IMG/VR virus record: IMGVR_UViG_3300046787_000438
Span: 62,001-126,000 of that record
Source: a virus
Length of the DNA stretch: 64,000 nucleotides
Direction: 5' to 3' (one strand)
Part shown: positions 35,057 to 43,357 of the stretch, piece after piece
Position numbering within the stretch: position 1 is the stretch's first letter
Layout of the letters: each line of letters begins with the position of its first letter
The notes under the pieces: model-generated
Databases searched by the model: none
The model's input: only the letters and a program-made list of their open reading frames with translations
What the model was told of the DNA's origin: nothing
Position numbers and translations under genes: made by a program

Positions 35057-35359
35057 TTACTTGTCCCCTAACTCTTCAGCGTTCTTTAGGCGGACAACCT
35101 GAGAGAAAATAGCGTTAACTTCGTCCTGATCGATCTTTCCATCTTCAAGAAATGCGAGTGCAAGTTTCTCTACAACCTTGGCTACCGCTAGTAATCCTCC
35201 AAGGGATGCGGACAGCCAGACGTCGATACCAATAATAGATCCAGCACCGATAACGGATAGGGCAGACGCGATAAACGTAGCTATAACTCTGTACGAGATG
35301 TCAAGAGTTAGCTTGGCTTTTTTGGTTTTGCTTTTAGGCTTTGATTTAGTGCTAGACAC
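35057..35359 (-). CDS. membrane protein with helical cytoplasmic tail, holin-like
   Basis: 100 residues. Lys-rich N-terminus, a hydrophobic stretch (ATFIASALSVIGAGSIIGIDVWL), then a helix ending EDGKIDQDEVNAIF, reminiscent of holin tails. First gene of the operon; GTG start with AGGAG. One-base gap to the large secreted protein. Confidence 0.6.
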   Translation of the reverse strand: MSSTKSKPKSKTKKAKLTLDISYRVIATFIASALSVIGAGSIIGIDVWLSASLGGLLAVAKVVEKLALAFLEDGKIDQDEVNAIFSQVVRLKNAEELGDK

Positions 35360-35414
35360 TAGAGGCTCCTGTGTGCTGGATGGCCTCTCCCTGTAACTAT
35401 TTTACCAGAAATGC

Positions 35415-35443
35415 TTGTAAATGACTGTGATTGGGTATATACT
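35415..35443 (+). promoter_or_regulatory. promoter of putative sRNA
   Basis: TTGTAA 35415-35420, 17-nt spacer, TATACT 35438-35443. The expected start is near 35450. Confidence 0.5.
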
Positions 35444-35449
35444 GTAAGT

Positions 35450-35570
35450 GGTTCATTAAGTGCTCCAATCCATTTTGTGAACTCCTTTCTATTGTGTGCG
35501 GAAAGGCGGTCCAGGAACTTTAGGGTTTATTCATTCCCCTTCTTTCCGCCTGGGCCGCCTTTCTATTTTT
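35450..35570 (+). ncRNA. candidate small RNA with intrinsic terminator
   Basis: No frame of note. Contains ACTCCTTTCT, complementary to AGAAAGGAGT-type ribosome-binding sites, then a 15-bp hairpin (35501-35515 with 35549-35563, one G-T pair) followed by TATTTTT. The stem sequences GCGGAAAG and CTTTCCGC offer an alternative pairing. Independent of the next gene, which has its own promoter. Confidence 0.5.
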
Positions 35571-35589
35571 GGGGGTATACTCTAAAACT

Positions 35590-35904
35590 ATGGATGAAGA
35601 GTATGAAATAGAGGTTCCTATTGAGCGGGAGCCTGTCGAGGGCTACGCTACCCCTAGTGACATCCAAAGGATTAGAGCTGAGTTCCTATCTGAATGGCTT
35701 AAGAGATGGGAAGGTATCTATATCTCTGAACGTAAGATACTTGAAGTATTTGGGGCTATGGGAATGACTATTGAGCTAGATGATCGTAATGGGGCTACTG
35801 CAATGGAAGCTCTTAAATACCTTGACTATGAGATAGATTCTGATAGTATCGATCCTATAAGCTTGGCTAGATATAAAATTAGCCGAGACAAAAAGAAGTA
35901 CTAG
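35590..35904 (+). CDS. hypothetical acidic protein
   Basis: 104 residues from ATG 35590 (TATACT 35576-35581, 8 nt upstream; nearly leaderless). Helical, acidic. Not recognised. Confidence 0.55.
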   Translation: MDEEYEIEVPIEREPVEGYATPSDIQRIRAEFLSEWLKRWEGIYISERKILEVFGAMGMTIELDDRNGATAMEALKYLDYEIDSDSIDPISLARYKISRDKKKY

Positions 35905-35925
35905 GAAAGAATAAAAGGAGAGAAC

Positions 35926-36216
35926 ATGACGACTTCAGTTCCAGCTATAGCTCTACTACTTGGCACTCTTGAAAAGGGCTACGTACTAGACATCTATGTT
36001 GAAGGCGAAGACAAGCGAGCCTACGATGGCGGCTTGAATAAGGATGAAATAATTCACGTTGCGGAAGACGGAATTATCTATAGGACCGATGCGGACAATG
36101 AAGTAGTCTACATCCCTATGTCACGAATCAATCACCTGTCAGTGAATAAGATGTTTGACTTTGAAAATGATATTGACTTTATTGATGTAAAAAACAAAAG
36201 AGAGGTTAGCTTCTAA
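35926..36216 (+). CDS. hypothetical small beta protein
   Basis: 96 residues, beta-rich, possible SH3-like fold (GYVLDIYVEGEDKRAYDGG). Strong RBS AAAAGGAGAG. Stop overlaps the next start. Confidence 0.55.
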   Translation: MTTSVPAIALLLGTLEKGYVLDIYVEGEDKRAYDGGLNKDEIIHVAEDGIIYRTDADNEVVYIPMSRINHLSVNKMFDFENDIDFIDVKNKREVSF

Positions 36217-36392
36217 TGACTATTGACTGGAGTTGGTGGGCGTTCGTTGCTGGAGTACTGGCAACGCTAACCGTTGAGTTCTGGGTAGTAATTGCTATTG
36301 CTTGGAAGCAGTGGAAGAAGCAGCAGAAGAAGGCTACGTCATTCGCTGATGACTGGACTGTAGATAGAATGTTCGGTTCAGGTAATAAGTAA
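36216..36392 (+). CDS. 58-residue single-TM protein
   Basis: One transmembrane helix (WWAFVAGVLATLTVEFWVVI) then a Lys-rich tail. TAATG overlap with the previous gene. Confidence 0.55.
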   Translation: MTIDWSWWAFVAGVLATLTVEFWVVIAIAWKQWKKQQKKATSFADDWTVDRMFGSGNK

Positions 36393-36427
36393 AGCTTGAT
36401 ACCCTTGCCATGTGTTAGCATGTTATT

Positions 36428-36619
36428 ATGACAAGCTTTCAGGTGGCCCTAATAACCCTCGCTGCCCTTTGGGTAGTGGGGGTTGTTTCTTTTATGCTAT
36501 GGCTAACCTTTAAGGTCATCCCTAAGATCCATAATGAGTTGGATGAGATGGGTATGAGTGAGGGCGAAAAGCGTAAGACGCTAACTAAGGTTGCCTATCC
36601 ACCTAGGTTCTTTAAGTAA
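36428..36619 (+). CDS. 63-residue single-TM protein
   Basis: One transmembrane helix near the start, charged C-terminus. TAGCAT 36416-36421 lies 6 nt before ATG (leaderless). Confidence 0.6.
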   Translation: MTSFQVALITLAALWVVGVVSFMLWLTFKVIPKIHNELDEMGMSEGEKRKTLTKVAYPPRFFK

Positions 36620-36636
36620 TACTTAATACTTAATAC

Positions 36637-36664
36637 TTGACAAATAAACGTAATGCTGTACTAT
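36637..36664 (+). promoter_or_regulatory. leaderless promoter
   Basis: TTGACA 36637-36642, 16-nt spacer, TACTAT 36659-36664, then 6 nt to ATG 36671. Confidence 0.75.
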
Positions 36665-36670
36665 TGAAGT

Positions 36671-37045
36671 ATGGATTACGAAACTTATGCAGCTTATACA
36701 ACTCCTAAGGCCTACAAAGCTTGGGCGCTTGGGGCTCTTGTAGCGGGGGCTATAGCCTTCTTTGGTGGAGTAGTGGGGGTGCTGGCATCTATCCCTGTCG
36801 GAATAGCGGTGGCTTTGGCGTTATATCGCTGGGTATTCTGCAACGCTGAGGAGCGTGCCTTTTTCGATAGTGAAGAATATTCGACATTACAGGCCTCATA
36901 CAGAAGACGTCAGAGTGTTGCGTTGGACGCCCGTATTTATTACGAGTCGTTAATCCCTAAGGCAAAAGAGGACAGGTATGTGGCCGAAGTGCTAGAGGAA
37001 GTTGTACAGATTGCTAAGACAACTGCTAAGTCTGGCAGACGCTAG
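36671..37045 (+). CDS. two-TM membrane protein
   Basis: 124 residues with two adjacent hydrophobic segments (ALVAGAIAFFGGVVGVLAS, PVGIAVALALYRWVF) and a helical cytoplasmic C-terminus. Not recognised. Confidence 0.6.
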   Translation: MDYETYAAYTTPKAYKAWALGALVAGAIAFFGGVVGVLASIPVGIAVALALYRWVFCNAEERAFFDSEEYSTLQASYRRRQSVALDARIYYESLIPKAKEDRYVAEVLEEVVQIAKTTAKSGRR

Positions 37046-37635
37046 AGGGTCCCTAGAGAATCCCTAAATGCATTGACTTCGTCAAAGATGGGTAGGGATG
37101 GGTCTAGCTGACTTAGGTGTGAGAAGTCTGAGTGTGGATGCTGAACGAACCTAAAAAACATAACGCGAATATATTCGTTGTCTTTGAAAGTCTTGCGTGG
37201 CCTCCAATGGACGTTCCTATTTGGGTGAAATAGTAGGGCGGAGTTATCTTCTAAAGTGTAGAGATCCATATCGATACCTAATGGCCAATAGGTGTTTGGA
37301 CTGGAACTTAGCTGGAAGTCAATGATGTAGTCTGTGAAATCGCCATCATAGTGTGGACGTAACTTAGGGACGCCGTACTTACTACTGTATTCAACGCAAA
37401 GTGGTGGGTTCATAACTTCAAGCTCTAAGTTGGGGAAGAGCTCTTTAATTAGCTTATTGAGCTTAAGTTCGATCTCTGGTGGTAACGTACCGTTCTCTAG
37501 GTGAACCCTACCTAGCTCCTGATATGTGTAGACGTCACTATCTGGAAGAGTAGCTAACGCGTGGTTTATGGCAACTAGCTCTTCTGAAGTGAATAGGTTG
37601 GGTAAAAGTATTGGAGTGGGTGGGCTAATCTTCAT
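37042..37635 (-). CDS. 2OG-Fe(II) oxygenase
   Basis: 197 residues from ATG at 37635, which overlaps the upstream stop. H95-x-D97 (RPHYDGD), H143 (NVHWRP) and R157 are likely Fe and 2OG residues. Differs from the others by a longer loop before the second histidine. Ends 4 bp inside the convergent membrane gene. Confidence 0.82.
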   Translation of the reverse strand: MKISPPTPILLPNLFTSEELVAINHALATLPDSDVYTYQELGRVHLENGTLPPEIELKLNKLIKELFPNLELEVMNPPLCVEYSSKYGVPKLRPHYDGDFTDYIIDFQLSSSPNTYWPLGIDMDLYTLEDNSALLFHPNRNVHWRPRKTFKDNEYIRVMFFRFVQHPHSDFSHLSQLDPSLPIFDEVNAFRDSLGTL

Positions 37636-37849
37636 CTTCGTCTGGCCCCCAAACGTAACGCCTAACGGTTCCATATAGATCGATTACTTCGGATACTAGC
37701 TTCTCTGTTGCGATTAGAAGGTCTGCCTTTGATTCGGCATCTATTGGTTCGTCAACCTCTGTGTGGATCTCCTGAACTGCATACGCGCATAAATCTAAAC
37801 GCCGTAGTGCATTAACTAGGGATGCGTGTGGGAGTCGATCTGTGGACAT
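37625..37849 (-). CDS. hypothetical acidic protein
   Basis: 74 residues, helical, C-terminal DEDED. Overlaps the oxygenase start by 11 bp. TACAAT 7 nt before its ATG. Confidence 0.5.
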   Translation of the reverse strand: MSTDRLPHASLVNALRRLDLCAYAVQEIHTEVDEPIDAESKADLLIATEKLVSEVIDLYGTVRRYVWGPDEDED

Positions 37850-37859
37850 GGTTTCTATT

Positions 37860-38350
37860 GTAGCCGAGGGATTTAGGGGTGTTATTTGAGGTTAGAGGGG
37901 GGTTGGGAGGGAGTTGGAGAGGGGGAGCCTGTGGATAACTTTCAGAGATGGAGGGTGAATTTTGTGATAATAGACGCCAATATTGACAGAAGAAGAGTCG
38001 GAATGGGAGAGGAAGTTATTATCGAGAAAAGTTTGGAGTAGAGGGGAAAGTTGATAATAAAAGGAGGGAGTTATTATCAGAGAAAGTTTGTAAGGAAGGG
38101 AAGATTTTTGATAATAAACAGGGTTTAATAGACCTTAGTTTATATTGCTAACAATTATTTCCAATACGCGTATAGAGTTCTCTTAGGGCCTTAGGTAAAA
38201 AATTGTTGCATATATAAAATAACGTCTATAGAACATATATACTGGTAACCTGTGGATAACTTTGTGGAAAGCAGGGGAGGTTGGCAGGGAAAATTTAATA
38301 TTGAATATTGATTAATTACTATTGACTAATAACTATTGAAGGTGTAGGGT
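37860..38350. other. candidate replication origin
   Basis: A 490-bp gene-free stretch with two perfect DnaA boxes (TGTGGATAA at 37930-37938 and 38251-38259, each inside CCTGTGGATAACTTT). Between them lie five GATAATA(A)/TTATTATC elements in alternating orientation (37966, 38016, 38053, 38071, 38110), on a G/A-rich strand. An AT-rich block (about 38295-38340) follows the second box. Origin of phage or plasmid-like replication is the best fit. Confidence 0.6.
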
Positions 38351-38356
38351 GTAGAT

Positions 38357-38644
38357 ATGAAACCTGAGAGTGCAGAGAGTGCAGATTGGATACTTGAAGA
38401 ACTTTCAAACGCTCGAGCCTTTGGAGAGTCAGAGGAAATACTCAAGCTGTTGGATCTTTATGTAGCTACTAGTCAAGAGTTGAAGTATGTATCTACTAAT
38501 CAAGAGTTAAAACCTGCTAGGCAGATAAAAGTTTCTGATGCTGGTTGGTATCAGAATTCAGATGGAAAGTTATTTCATTATGACGGTGTCGTATGGGATG
38601 AAGTTCCTTCTGAGAAACAAGGCGACCTAGAGTTCCTTGGCTAA
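38357..38644 (+). CDS. hypothetical protein with DUF2510-like tail
   Basis: 95 residues. The C-terminal DAGWYQNSDGKLFHYDGVVWDE is DUF2510-like, ending LEFLG like 18627. TAGGGT lies 6 nt before ATG, next to the origin candidate. Confidence 0.55.
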   Translation: MKPESAESADWILEELSNARAFGESEEILKLLDLYVATSQELKYVSTNQELKPARQIKVSDAGWYQNSDGKLFHYDGVVWDEVPSEKQGDLEFLG

Positions 38645-38665
38645 TAGAGAGATAGAGAGAAGCAA

Positions 38666-39022
38666 ATGATTAAAGCAAATGCTGGAAAGATGCGAGGAGT
38701 TCGTGTAATGCGAGACCCTGATGGCATCCTGATTGATCCTTTCACTGATGTGGATGGTTCAAAGTATGGCTACGTTGTTGTTTACGGTGAGGGTGAGCCT
38801 GCTGTATTCGATGGTGAAGTATGGCACCCAGTTATCACTGGGTCAGCTGACGAGTGGGAAAACTCACTTCAGCAGGTTATTTATGACCAGGGAACTGCCA
38901 TTGCACAAGCTGCGATTAGTAGCCCTGTTTATGCTGAACTGGCAAAGGTTATGAATATTATGGTTGGTGCTGGAGTAAATGCTCCGACTGACACTGTGTT
39001 TACGTTTGGAGCAACTTCCTAA
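38666..39022 (+). CDS. hypothetical protein
   Basis: 118 residues: a beta-rich first half with DPDGILIDPFTDVDGSKYGYVVVYG and VFDGEVW, and a helical second half. Stop overlaps the next start. Not recognised. Confidence 0.55.
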   Translation: MIKANAGKMRGVRVMRDPDGILIDPFTDVDGSKYGYVVVYGEGEPAVFDGEVWHPVITGSADEWENSLQQVIYDQGTAIAQAAISSPVYAELAKVMNIMVGAGVNAPTDTVFTFGATS

Positions 39023-39558
39023 TGTCTTTCATGGATGCGTTTGATATTGACGAGCACAAGCTCGAGTTGATTGATAAGACTCTAGCTAAGAACCCTCGTA
39101 AGAATGACAAGCGTATCTGCGCATGTGGACACCCAATGTCCAGACACGATGCAGATAACGAGATGCACTGCAAGCCTGCTAGGTTTGACTGTCCATGTCG
39201 TATCCCAACCGCTGTACTTGAAGTACCAGACAACCGATACTTCCTAGCAAGGAATGAAGGATCTGGGGAGAAGCATGCATTGATGCGTGGAATCTTCATG
39301 GCTCGTAAAGGTATGCAAGAGAAGTTTGACCAAGAAGCCAACTGGCTGATTGATTTCAAATGTCAGAACCCAACCTGCGGCAAAGACACAAAAGCATATC
39401 CAGTCCGATGCGATGTGGATTTCTACCGAATCTATGACTCTAATAAAGATCAAGGCATCACCATGTTCTACTGTGAAACATGCCGAGAAGTTTATTACGA
39501 CTCCGATGAAGCAATCGCTGCAAAGCGAGCAATGCTGATTCAAAGAAACACAAAGTAG
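39022..39558 (+). CDS. zinc-finger protein
   Basis: 178 residues with two metal sites: CACGHPMSRH plus CKPARFDCPC, and CQNPTCG plus CETC. Unknown function; nucleic-acid or protein binding is likely. Confidence 0.55.
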   Translation: MSFMDAFDIDEHKLELIDKTLAKNPRKNDKRICACGHPMSRHDADNEMHCKPARFDCPCRIPTAVLEVPDNRYFLARNEGSGEKHALMRGIFMARKGMQEKFDQEANWLIDFKCQNPTCGKDTKAYPVRCDVDFYRIYDSNKDQGITMFYCETCREVYYDSDEAIAAKRAMLIQRNTK

Positions 39559-39613
39559 CAAAACTGGCACAAACTGTGCTAGCATAATAAATCGATAAGT
39601 TAGGAGCCATAAC

Positions 39614-39964
39614 ATGGCAAAGATCACCACTTGGGACAAGGTACGTAACTCACTAGGTCTCGGATTCTCAAAGGGAACTGAAGCAGAGCTAGCTCGTGAA
39701 GCTGCAGAGTTTGTTGCAACTTTGGCTGAGGCAGCCGAGGAGCGTAAGGCAGCTCTTGCAAAGAAGGCTACTGAAGAGAAGAAGGCAGCTGAATCAGTAA
39801 AGCCAGTTGCAAAGAAGCCAGTTGAAAAGGCTGCCCCAGCAAAGAAGCCAGTTGCAAAGACCACTGCAAAGAAGGATGCCATCAAGAAGGATCTTGCTGA
39901 CACTCCTGTTGCAAAGAAGACTCCTGCTGCAAAGAAGCCAACTCCAAAGAAGCCTTCAAAGTAG
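39614..39964 (+). CDS. histone H1-like protein with AKKP repeats
   Basis: 116 residues. Short acidic-helical N-terminus, then Ala-Lys-Pro repeats (AKKPV, AKKTP, PKKPSK), the type of tail found on mycobacterial HU and phage nucleoid proteins. Probably coats DNA. RBS TTAGGAG. Confidence 0.7.
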   Translation: MAKITTWDKVRNSLGLGFSKGTEAELAREAAEFVATLAEAAEERKAALAKKATEEKKAAESVKPVAKKPVEKAAPAKKPVAKTTAKKDAIKKDLADTPVAKKTPAAKKPTPKKPSK

Positions 39965-39981
39965 TAGTAGAATAAAATTCT

Positions 39982-40031
39982 CCACTGGGAGTTAGCGAGC
40001 GGGAAGCTCGGGAAGAACTAACTCCTAGTGG
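39982..40031 (+). terminator. long hairpin after histone-like gene
   Basis: CCACTGGGAGTTAG pairs with CTAACTCCTAGTGG, with a nested CGAGC/GCTCG hairpin. Followed within 20 bp by a T-run. Transcription terminator or processing site. Confidence 0.6.
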
Positions 40032-40104
40032 GGAACATAACTTAAAAGTTTTTTGTCTCTGCGGGAGAGGTAGGGACAAAAATAAACCCAGCTAGGGTTG
40101 GAAA

Positions 40105-40138
40105 AACCGTCTCGTCATGTTAAAGTGATGAGGCGGTT
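40105..40138 (+). promoter_or_regulatory. leader hairpin before HTH gene
   Basis: AACCGTCTCGTCA pairs with TGATGAGGCGGTT with two non-Watson-Crick positions, followed by ATTTCTTTC. Possible attenuator 20 bp upstream of the HTH gene start. Confidence 0.4.
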
Positions 40139-40157
40139 ATTTCTTTCTGGAGGACAT

Positions 40158-40394
40158 ATGAGTGATGGTTTAGTCAAGATACCCTTGATGGCTGAAGAAC
40201 TTGGCATTACTACCAAAACCTTGTACAATTGGATTAACTCTGGAAAGCTAGTCATGCCCACCCCTGGGTTCGTCAATCAGACCTCCGCCTACGAAGTGTG
40301 GCTCCAACAGAAGTCCCTGAAGAGTATCCAGTCCTACTTCATGGCTATAAAGATTCCCCGCGACTCCTCTGGGAAGTTCTTCCCTAAAGACTAA
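40158..40394 (+). CDS. excisionase-type HTH protein
   Basis: 78 residues from ATG 40158 (GGAGGA upstream). MAEELGITTKTLYNWINSGKL is a MerR/HTH_17 motif, typical of excisionases and phage regulators. Confidence 0.68.
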   Translation: MSDGLVKIPLMAEELGITTKTLYNWINSGKLVMPTPGFVNQTSAYEVWLQQKSLKSIQSYFMAIKIPRDSSGKFFPKD

Positions 40395-40447
40395 GTTCTT
40401 AATTTAATAAGAAAATCAATAAGAAAAAATAATGCTATTCTAAAGTC

Positions 40448-41125
40448 ATGTGTCAAAAATGTATTGATGAAGTTGTAGACCTGAAGCCTAAGGTTAAGTT
40501 TAGGATGTCGAAAGAAGATAAGGCTAAACTCCCAGGTAAGCTGATTCCTAATAAGCTAGTTTCCGATATGTCTCCCGAGGAGTATCAAGAGCATCGTCTA
40601 TACGCTAGAGCCTACAAAAAAGCGTACAATGACTTCCATGCAGCAAACGGTAACGGCACCAAAATATATCAGGATGCCTATCAAAAAGCATACAAGCGTA
40701 ATCACTATGCCCAATATATGGAGTACTTGAATCGGTATCGCAAAGAGAATCCAGAGTGGGGAAATAGAAGTCACCGCCGCCGCAGAGCTAGACACGCTGC
40801 TGTTGATTCCGAGGTTTATTATCCTAATCAAATCATCGAGTTGTGGGGGACGGATTGTTACCTCTGTGGTGAGGCCATAGATCTTGAAGCTAATCGCGGC
40901 GTCGGACAGATCGGATGGGAGCGAGGGCTACACTTAGACCATGTAATTCCCATTTCGGCGGGGGGACCAGATACGGTAGATAACGTGAGACCAACCCACG
41001 GGCAATGTAATTTAAGGAAGCAATCATCAATTGTAGTTACCTTAAACGATGAAGCAGAACGAGTTAAGGTACTATTTCAAGAGCGTTATGGTGCACCCAA
41101 AAAAGGTAGACCGAGACTTGACTAA
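40448..41125 (+). CDS. HNH endonuclease
   Basis: 225 residues. Basic N-terminal half (RRRRARHA), then C137-x2-C140, HLDHVIPIS (H162, H165), GGPDTVDNVRPTH and C187-N, an HNH/McrA fold with zinc site. Could be a homing or packaging endonuclease. Leaderless (TATTCT 40436-40441). Near a terminase-small-like gene. Confidence 0.85.
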   Translation: MCQKCIDEVVDLKPKVKFRMSKEDKAKLPGKLIPNKLVSDMSPEEYQEHRLYARAYKKAYNDFHAANGNGTKIYQDAYQKAYKRNHYAQYMEYLNRYRKENPEWGNRSHRRRRARHAAVDSEVYYPNQIIELWGTDCYLCGEAIDLEANRGVGQIGWERGLHLDHVIPISAGGPDTVDNVRPTHGQCNLRKQSSIVVTLNDEAERVKVLFQERYGAPKKGRPRLD

Positions 41126-41295
41126 CTGGTTGAAATCAAATAATGCTTAATGAAGGGCAAAACCCCTGCGTTTACCCTCACCTCGTCCAAAAAATTCGTC
41201 CAACGAATAATCAACAACTTTTCATGATTGTACAATTGTTGCTATGTTTACTGCAGCTAAAACTAGTGGCGTCCACAATACCCTACAATTGATGG

Positions 41296-41355
41296 AGAAG
41301 GCGGCCTTACCACAGTCCTCTCCCCAGTTGGTAGGGTCGCTTTCGCCTTCCTGTC
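41296..41355 (+). promoter_or_regulatory. structured leader before TerS-like gene
   Basis: GAAGGCG and CGCCTTC, enclosing CTTACCA and TGGTAGG, form a nested stem just upstream of the next gene. Terminator-like without a T-run; may be a packaging or regulatory structure. Confidence 0.4.
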
Positions 41356-41401
41356 TAAGTTGCATCATCATTAAGAAGTTGCTTGACATTAGGGACGTAC
41401 A

Positions 41402-42358
41402 TTGTTAGAATTAAACGGCGAGTCAAAAGAGACCGATCCACTGGATTATGTCCTCGAAGATCCAACCGCGATCCTCGCTGACCTTTCAGCCCTCGGTATT
41501 GAAGAAGTCGATAAAGGCGTTTGCGAGGACTCATTCGAGAACCGTGCTATATTACGGCGAGCGCACCTAATCTGGGAACCTGTTTACTCGAGCACGGGCG
41601 GATCAACGGGCCTGTTAAAAGTACGGTCAGCTGAATCAACTCGCGAACGTCGCATCCAATCTCTAGCCGAGAAACGGCCTGTTCTCGTTAACCCCTCAGA
41701 TAATAACTCCGACTACCTAACGGGTCTAGATCTAATAGCTGAAGAAGCTTCCGACTACCTAGTACCGCCTTGGGTTATTGGTGCCACCCGTAAGTGGTTG
41801 AAAGAGCAAGAAGCTGGTGGACCCCCAACCGCTAAGCGCCAGCCAGTTCCACTACCTCACCGTTGTCGCCAGGTAAAGTTTGACGGGATCCGATGCATGC
41901 TCTGGGGATCAGGGCGTCCAGTTGATGACGGCCTGTGTCGAGTACATTTGCGTACACTGAAGTCGAAGACATCTGATGACATCGAACGAGCCCGTGAAAA
42001 GTTAATGCAAGCTGCACCGTATGCTGTAGACAAACTTGAAGATCTTATGGAAAACGCCGAGTCGGAGCCTGTAAGATTAAAAGCAGCAACAGAAATTCTT
42101 GACCGTGCTGGTGTACGTGGTGGTGTTGAAATTGATACCAACGTCAATATCGACGTGCGGCCTGCTGCGTCTATCATTGCCGAACGTTTGGAACGGTTGG
42201 CCATGGGAGCTGCAACCGCTGCGTCTCTTCTACAAGAGAGCGGCGCGGATGTAGTAGATGCTGAAGTTGTAATTGAAGAGACCGCGAGCGCGACCGATCC
42301 TAACCAGGAGCGGCCTGCGTCTACTACTAAAGAAGAAACCGAGATAACGAATGAGTAA
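41402..42358 (+). CDS. terminase small subunit-like protein
   Basis: 318 residues. Late region AAPYAVDKLEDLMENAESEPVRLKAATEILDRAGVRGG resembles small terminase proteins of actinophages. A zinc-like cluster (CRQVKFDGIRCMLWG...CRVH) lies before it. TTG start is uncertain: TTGACA at 41383-41388 with TAGAAT at 41406-41411 would place the transcript start inside the frame. No large terminase follows. Confidence 0.5.
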   Translation: MLELNGESKETDPLDYVLEDPTAILADLSALGIEEVDKGVCEDSFENRAILRRAHLIWEPVYSSTGGSTGLLKVRSAESTRERRIQSLAEKRPVLVNPSDNNSDYLTGLDLIAEEASDYLVPPWVIGATRKWLKEQEAGGPPTAKRQPVPLPHRCRQVKFDGIRCMLWGSGRPVDDGLCRVHLRTLKSKTSDDIERAREKLMQAAPYAVDKLEDLMENAESEPVRLKAATEILDRAGVRGGVEIDTNVNIDVRPAASIIAERLERLAMGAATAASLLQESGADVVDAEVVIEETASATDPNQERPASTTKEETEITNE

Positions 42359-42659
42359 CGGACACGACTACGGTCAGATTCTTAAAGCGGCCCGCGATCA
42401 CTACAATAACCTGAAGACGGATATCGCAAACGCGTCTAACCGTATAGAGCACATCCGACTAAGCGCTCTAGCTCAGGAAGCTCATAATCTTTTAACGGAG
42501 CTTCAGATGTTCGAGATCGGACTCGTCTACACTCACACTGGATCAACCGAAGCATATTTCGCTAAGCTCCAGGAAGAGGGACGTTCGTCAACCGATGAAT
42601 CAGATCTCACTCTGGACCTTCCAGAATTCAAGAGCCCCTTCAATCCAGACGTAAAATGA
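42351..42659 (+). CDS. hypothetical helical protein
   Basis: 102 residues, helical (HYNNLKTDIANASNRIEHIRL). Overlaps upstream by 8 bp and the next oxygenase by 4 bp (ATGA). Not recognised. Confidence 0.55.
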   Translation: MSNGHDYGQILKAARDHYNNLKTDIANASNRIEHIRLSALAQEAHNLLTELQMFEIGLVYTHTGSTEAYFAKLQEEGRSSTDESDLTLDLPEFKSPFNPDVK

Positions 42660-43327
42660 AACAGCTAACCCTCGAAGACATTCAGGGCCTAGGTTTTGAC
42701 GTCGAGGAAATCCTGCCGCGGGTTTTCAAGATACGTAACTTTTTATCAATCGAAGAGACTGCAGCTGTTCTAGCTGAAGCTCGAAGCTACACTGAAGAAG
42801 ACTGGCGATTCAGGTACATGTCTGAGATGCGTCGAAGCTGTCTTGAAAAGTTTGGCCGCGATGACATCGAAGCTTTGGTTGAAGAGGGCCTGCTTGAGGT
42901 AACCTGGAATTTTGCAGACAAGAACTGCGGGTACCACAACGAAGAGTTCGCTGAAACTTTGCGCTTGCGTGCGCAGCAGATGTTTGATATAGTTGGCGGG
43001 ATACAGCTGAATGGGTTCCTTGTTGTGCACAGACTCTATGAAGGATCTGACCTCAAGTCTCACTACGACCAGTACTCTGACAAGCTGATTGAATATGCTG
43101 CAGTACTTTACATCAACGATGACTACACTGATGGTGAGCTCTTCTTCCCAAAGTTTGATTTCAAATTGCGGCCAGAGCCTGGTACATTGATGGTCTTCCC
43201 TGGAACTGAGGAGTATGAACATGGCGTTCATCCAGTGGGACCAGGACCAGTACGTTATAACTTGCCAACGTTCATCAAACGTCAACACCCAGATGGTGAC
43301 ATGGCAGGGTGGGCAAGCTTCGGCTAG
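42656..43327 (+). CDS. 2OG-Fe(II) oxygenase
   Basis: 223 residues. H136-x-D138 (KSHYDQYSD), VLYINDDYTDGELFFPKFDF, GTLMVFPGTEEYEHGV (H189) and R200. The long N-terminal helix region (30-110) is unlike the others. Codon use here is more GC-rich. Confidence 0.85.
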   Translation: MKQLTLEDIQGLGFDVEEILPRVFKIRNFLSIEETAAVLAEARSYTEEDWRFRYMSEMRRSCLEKFGRDDIEALVEEGLLEVTWNFADKNCGYHNEEFAETLRLRAQQMFDIVGGIQLNGFLVVHRLYEGSDLKSHYDQYSDKLIEYAAVLYINDDYTDGELFFPKFDFKLRPEPGTLMVFPGTEEYEHGVHPVGPGPVRYNLPTFIKRQHPDGDMAGWASFG

Positions 43328-43357
43328 CAGCAGCAATGCATGCGATAGGATGAACTT

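Noticed and set aside
39244-39903. 219-codon minus-strand frame
   Set aside because: Antisense to the zinc-finger and histone-like genes, low-complexity Ala/Phe content, no promoter or RBS.
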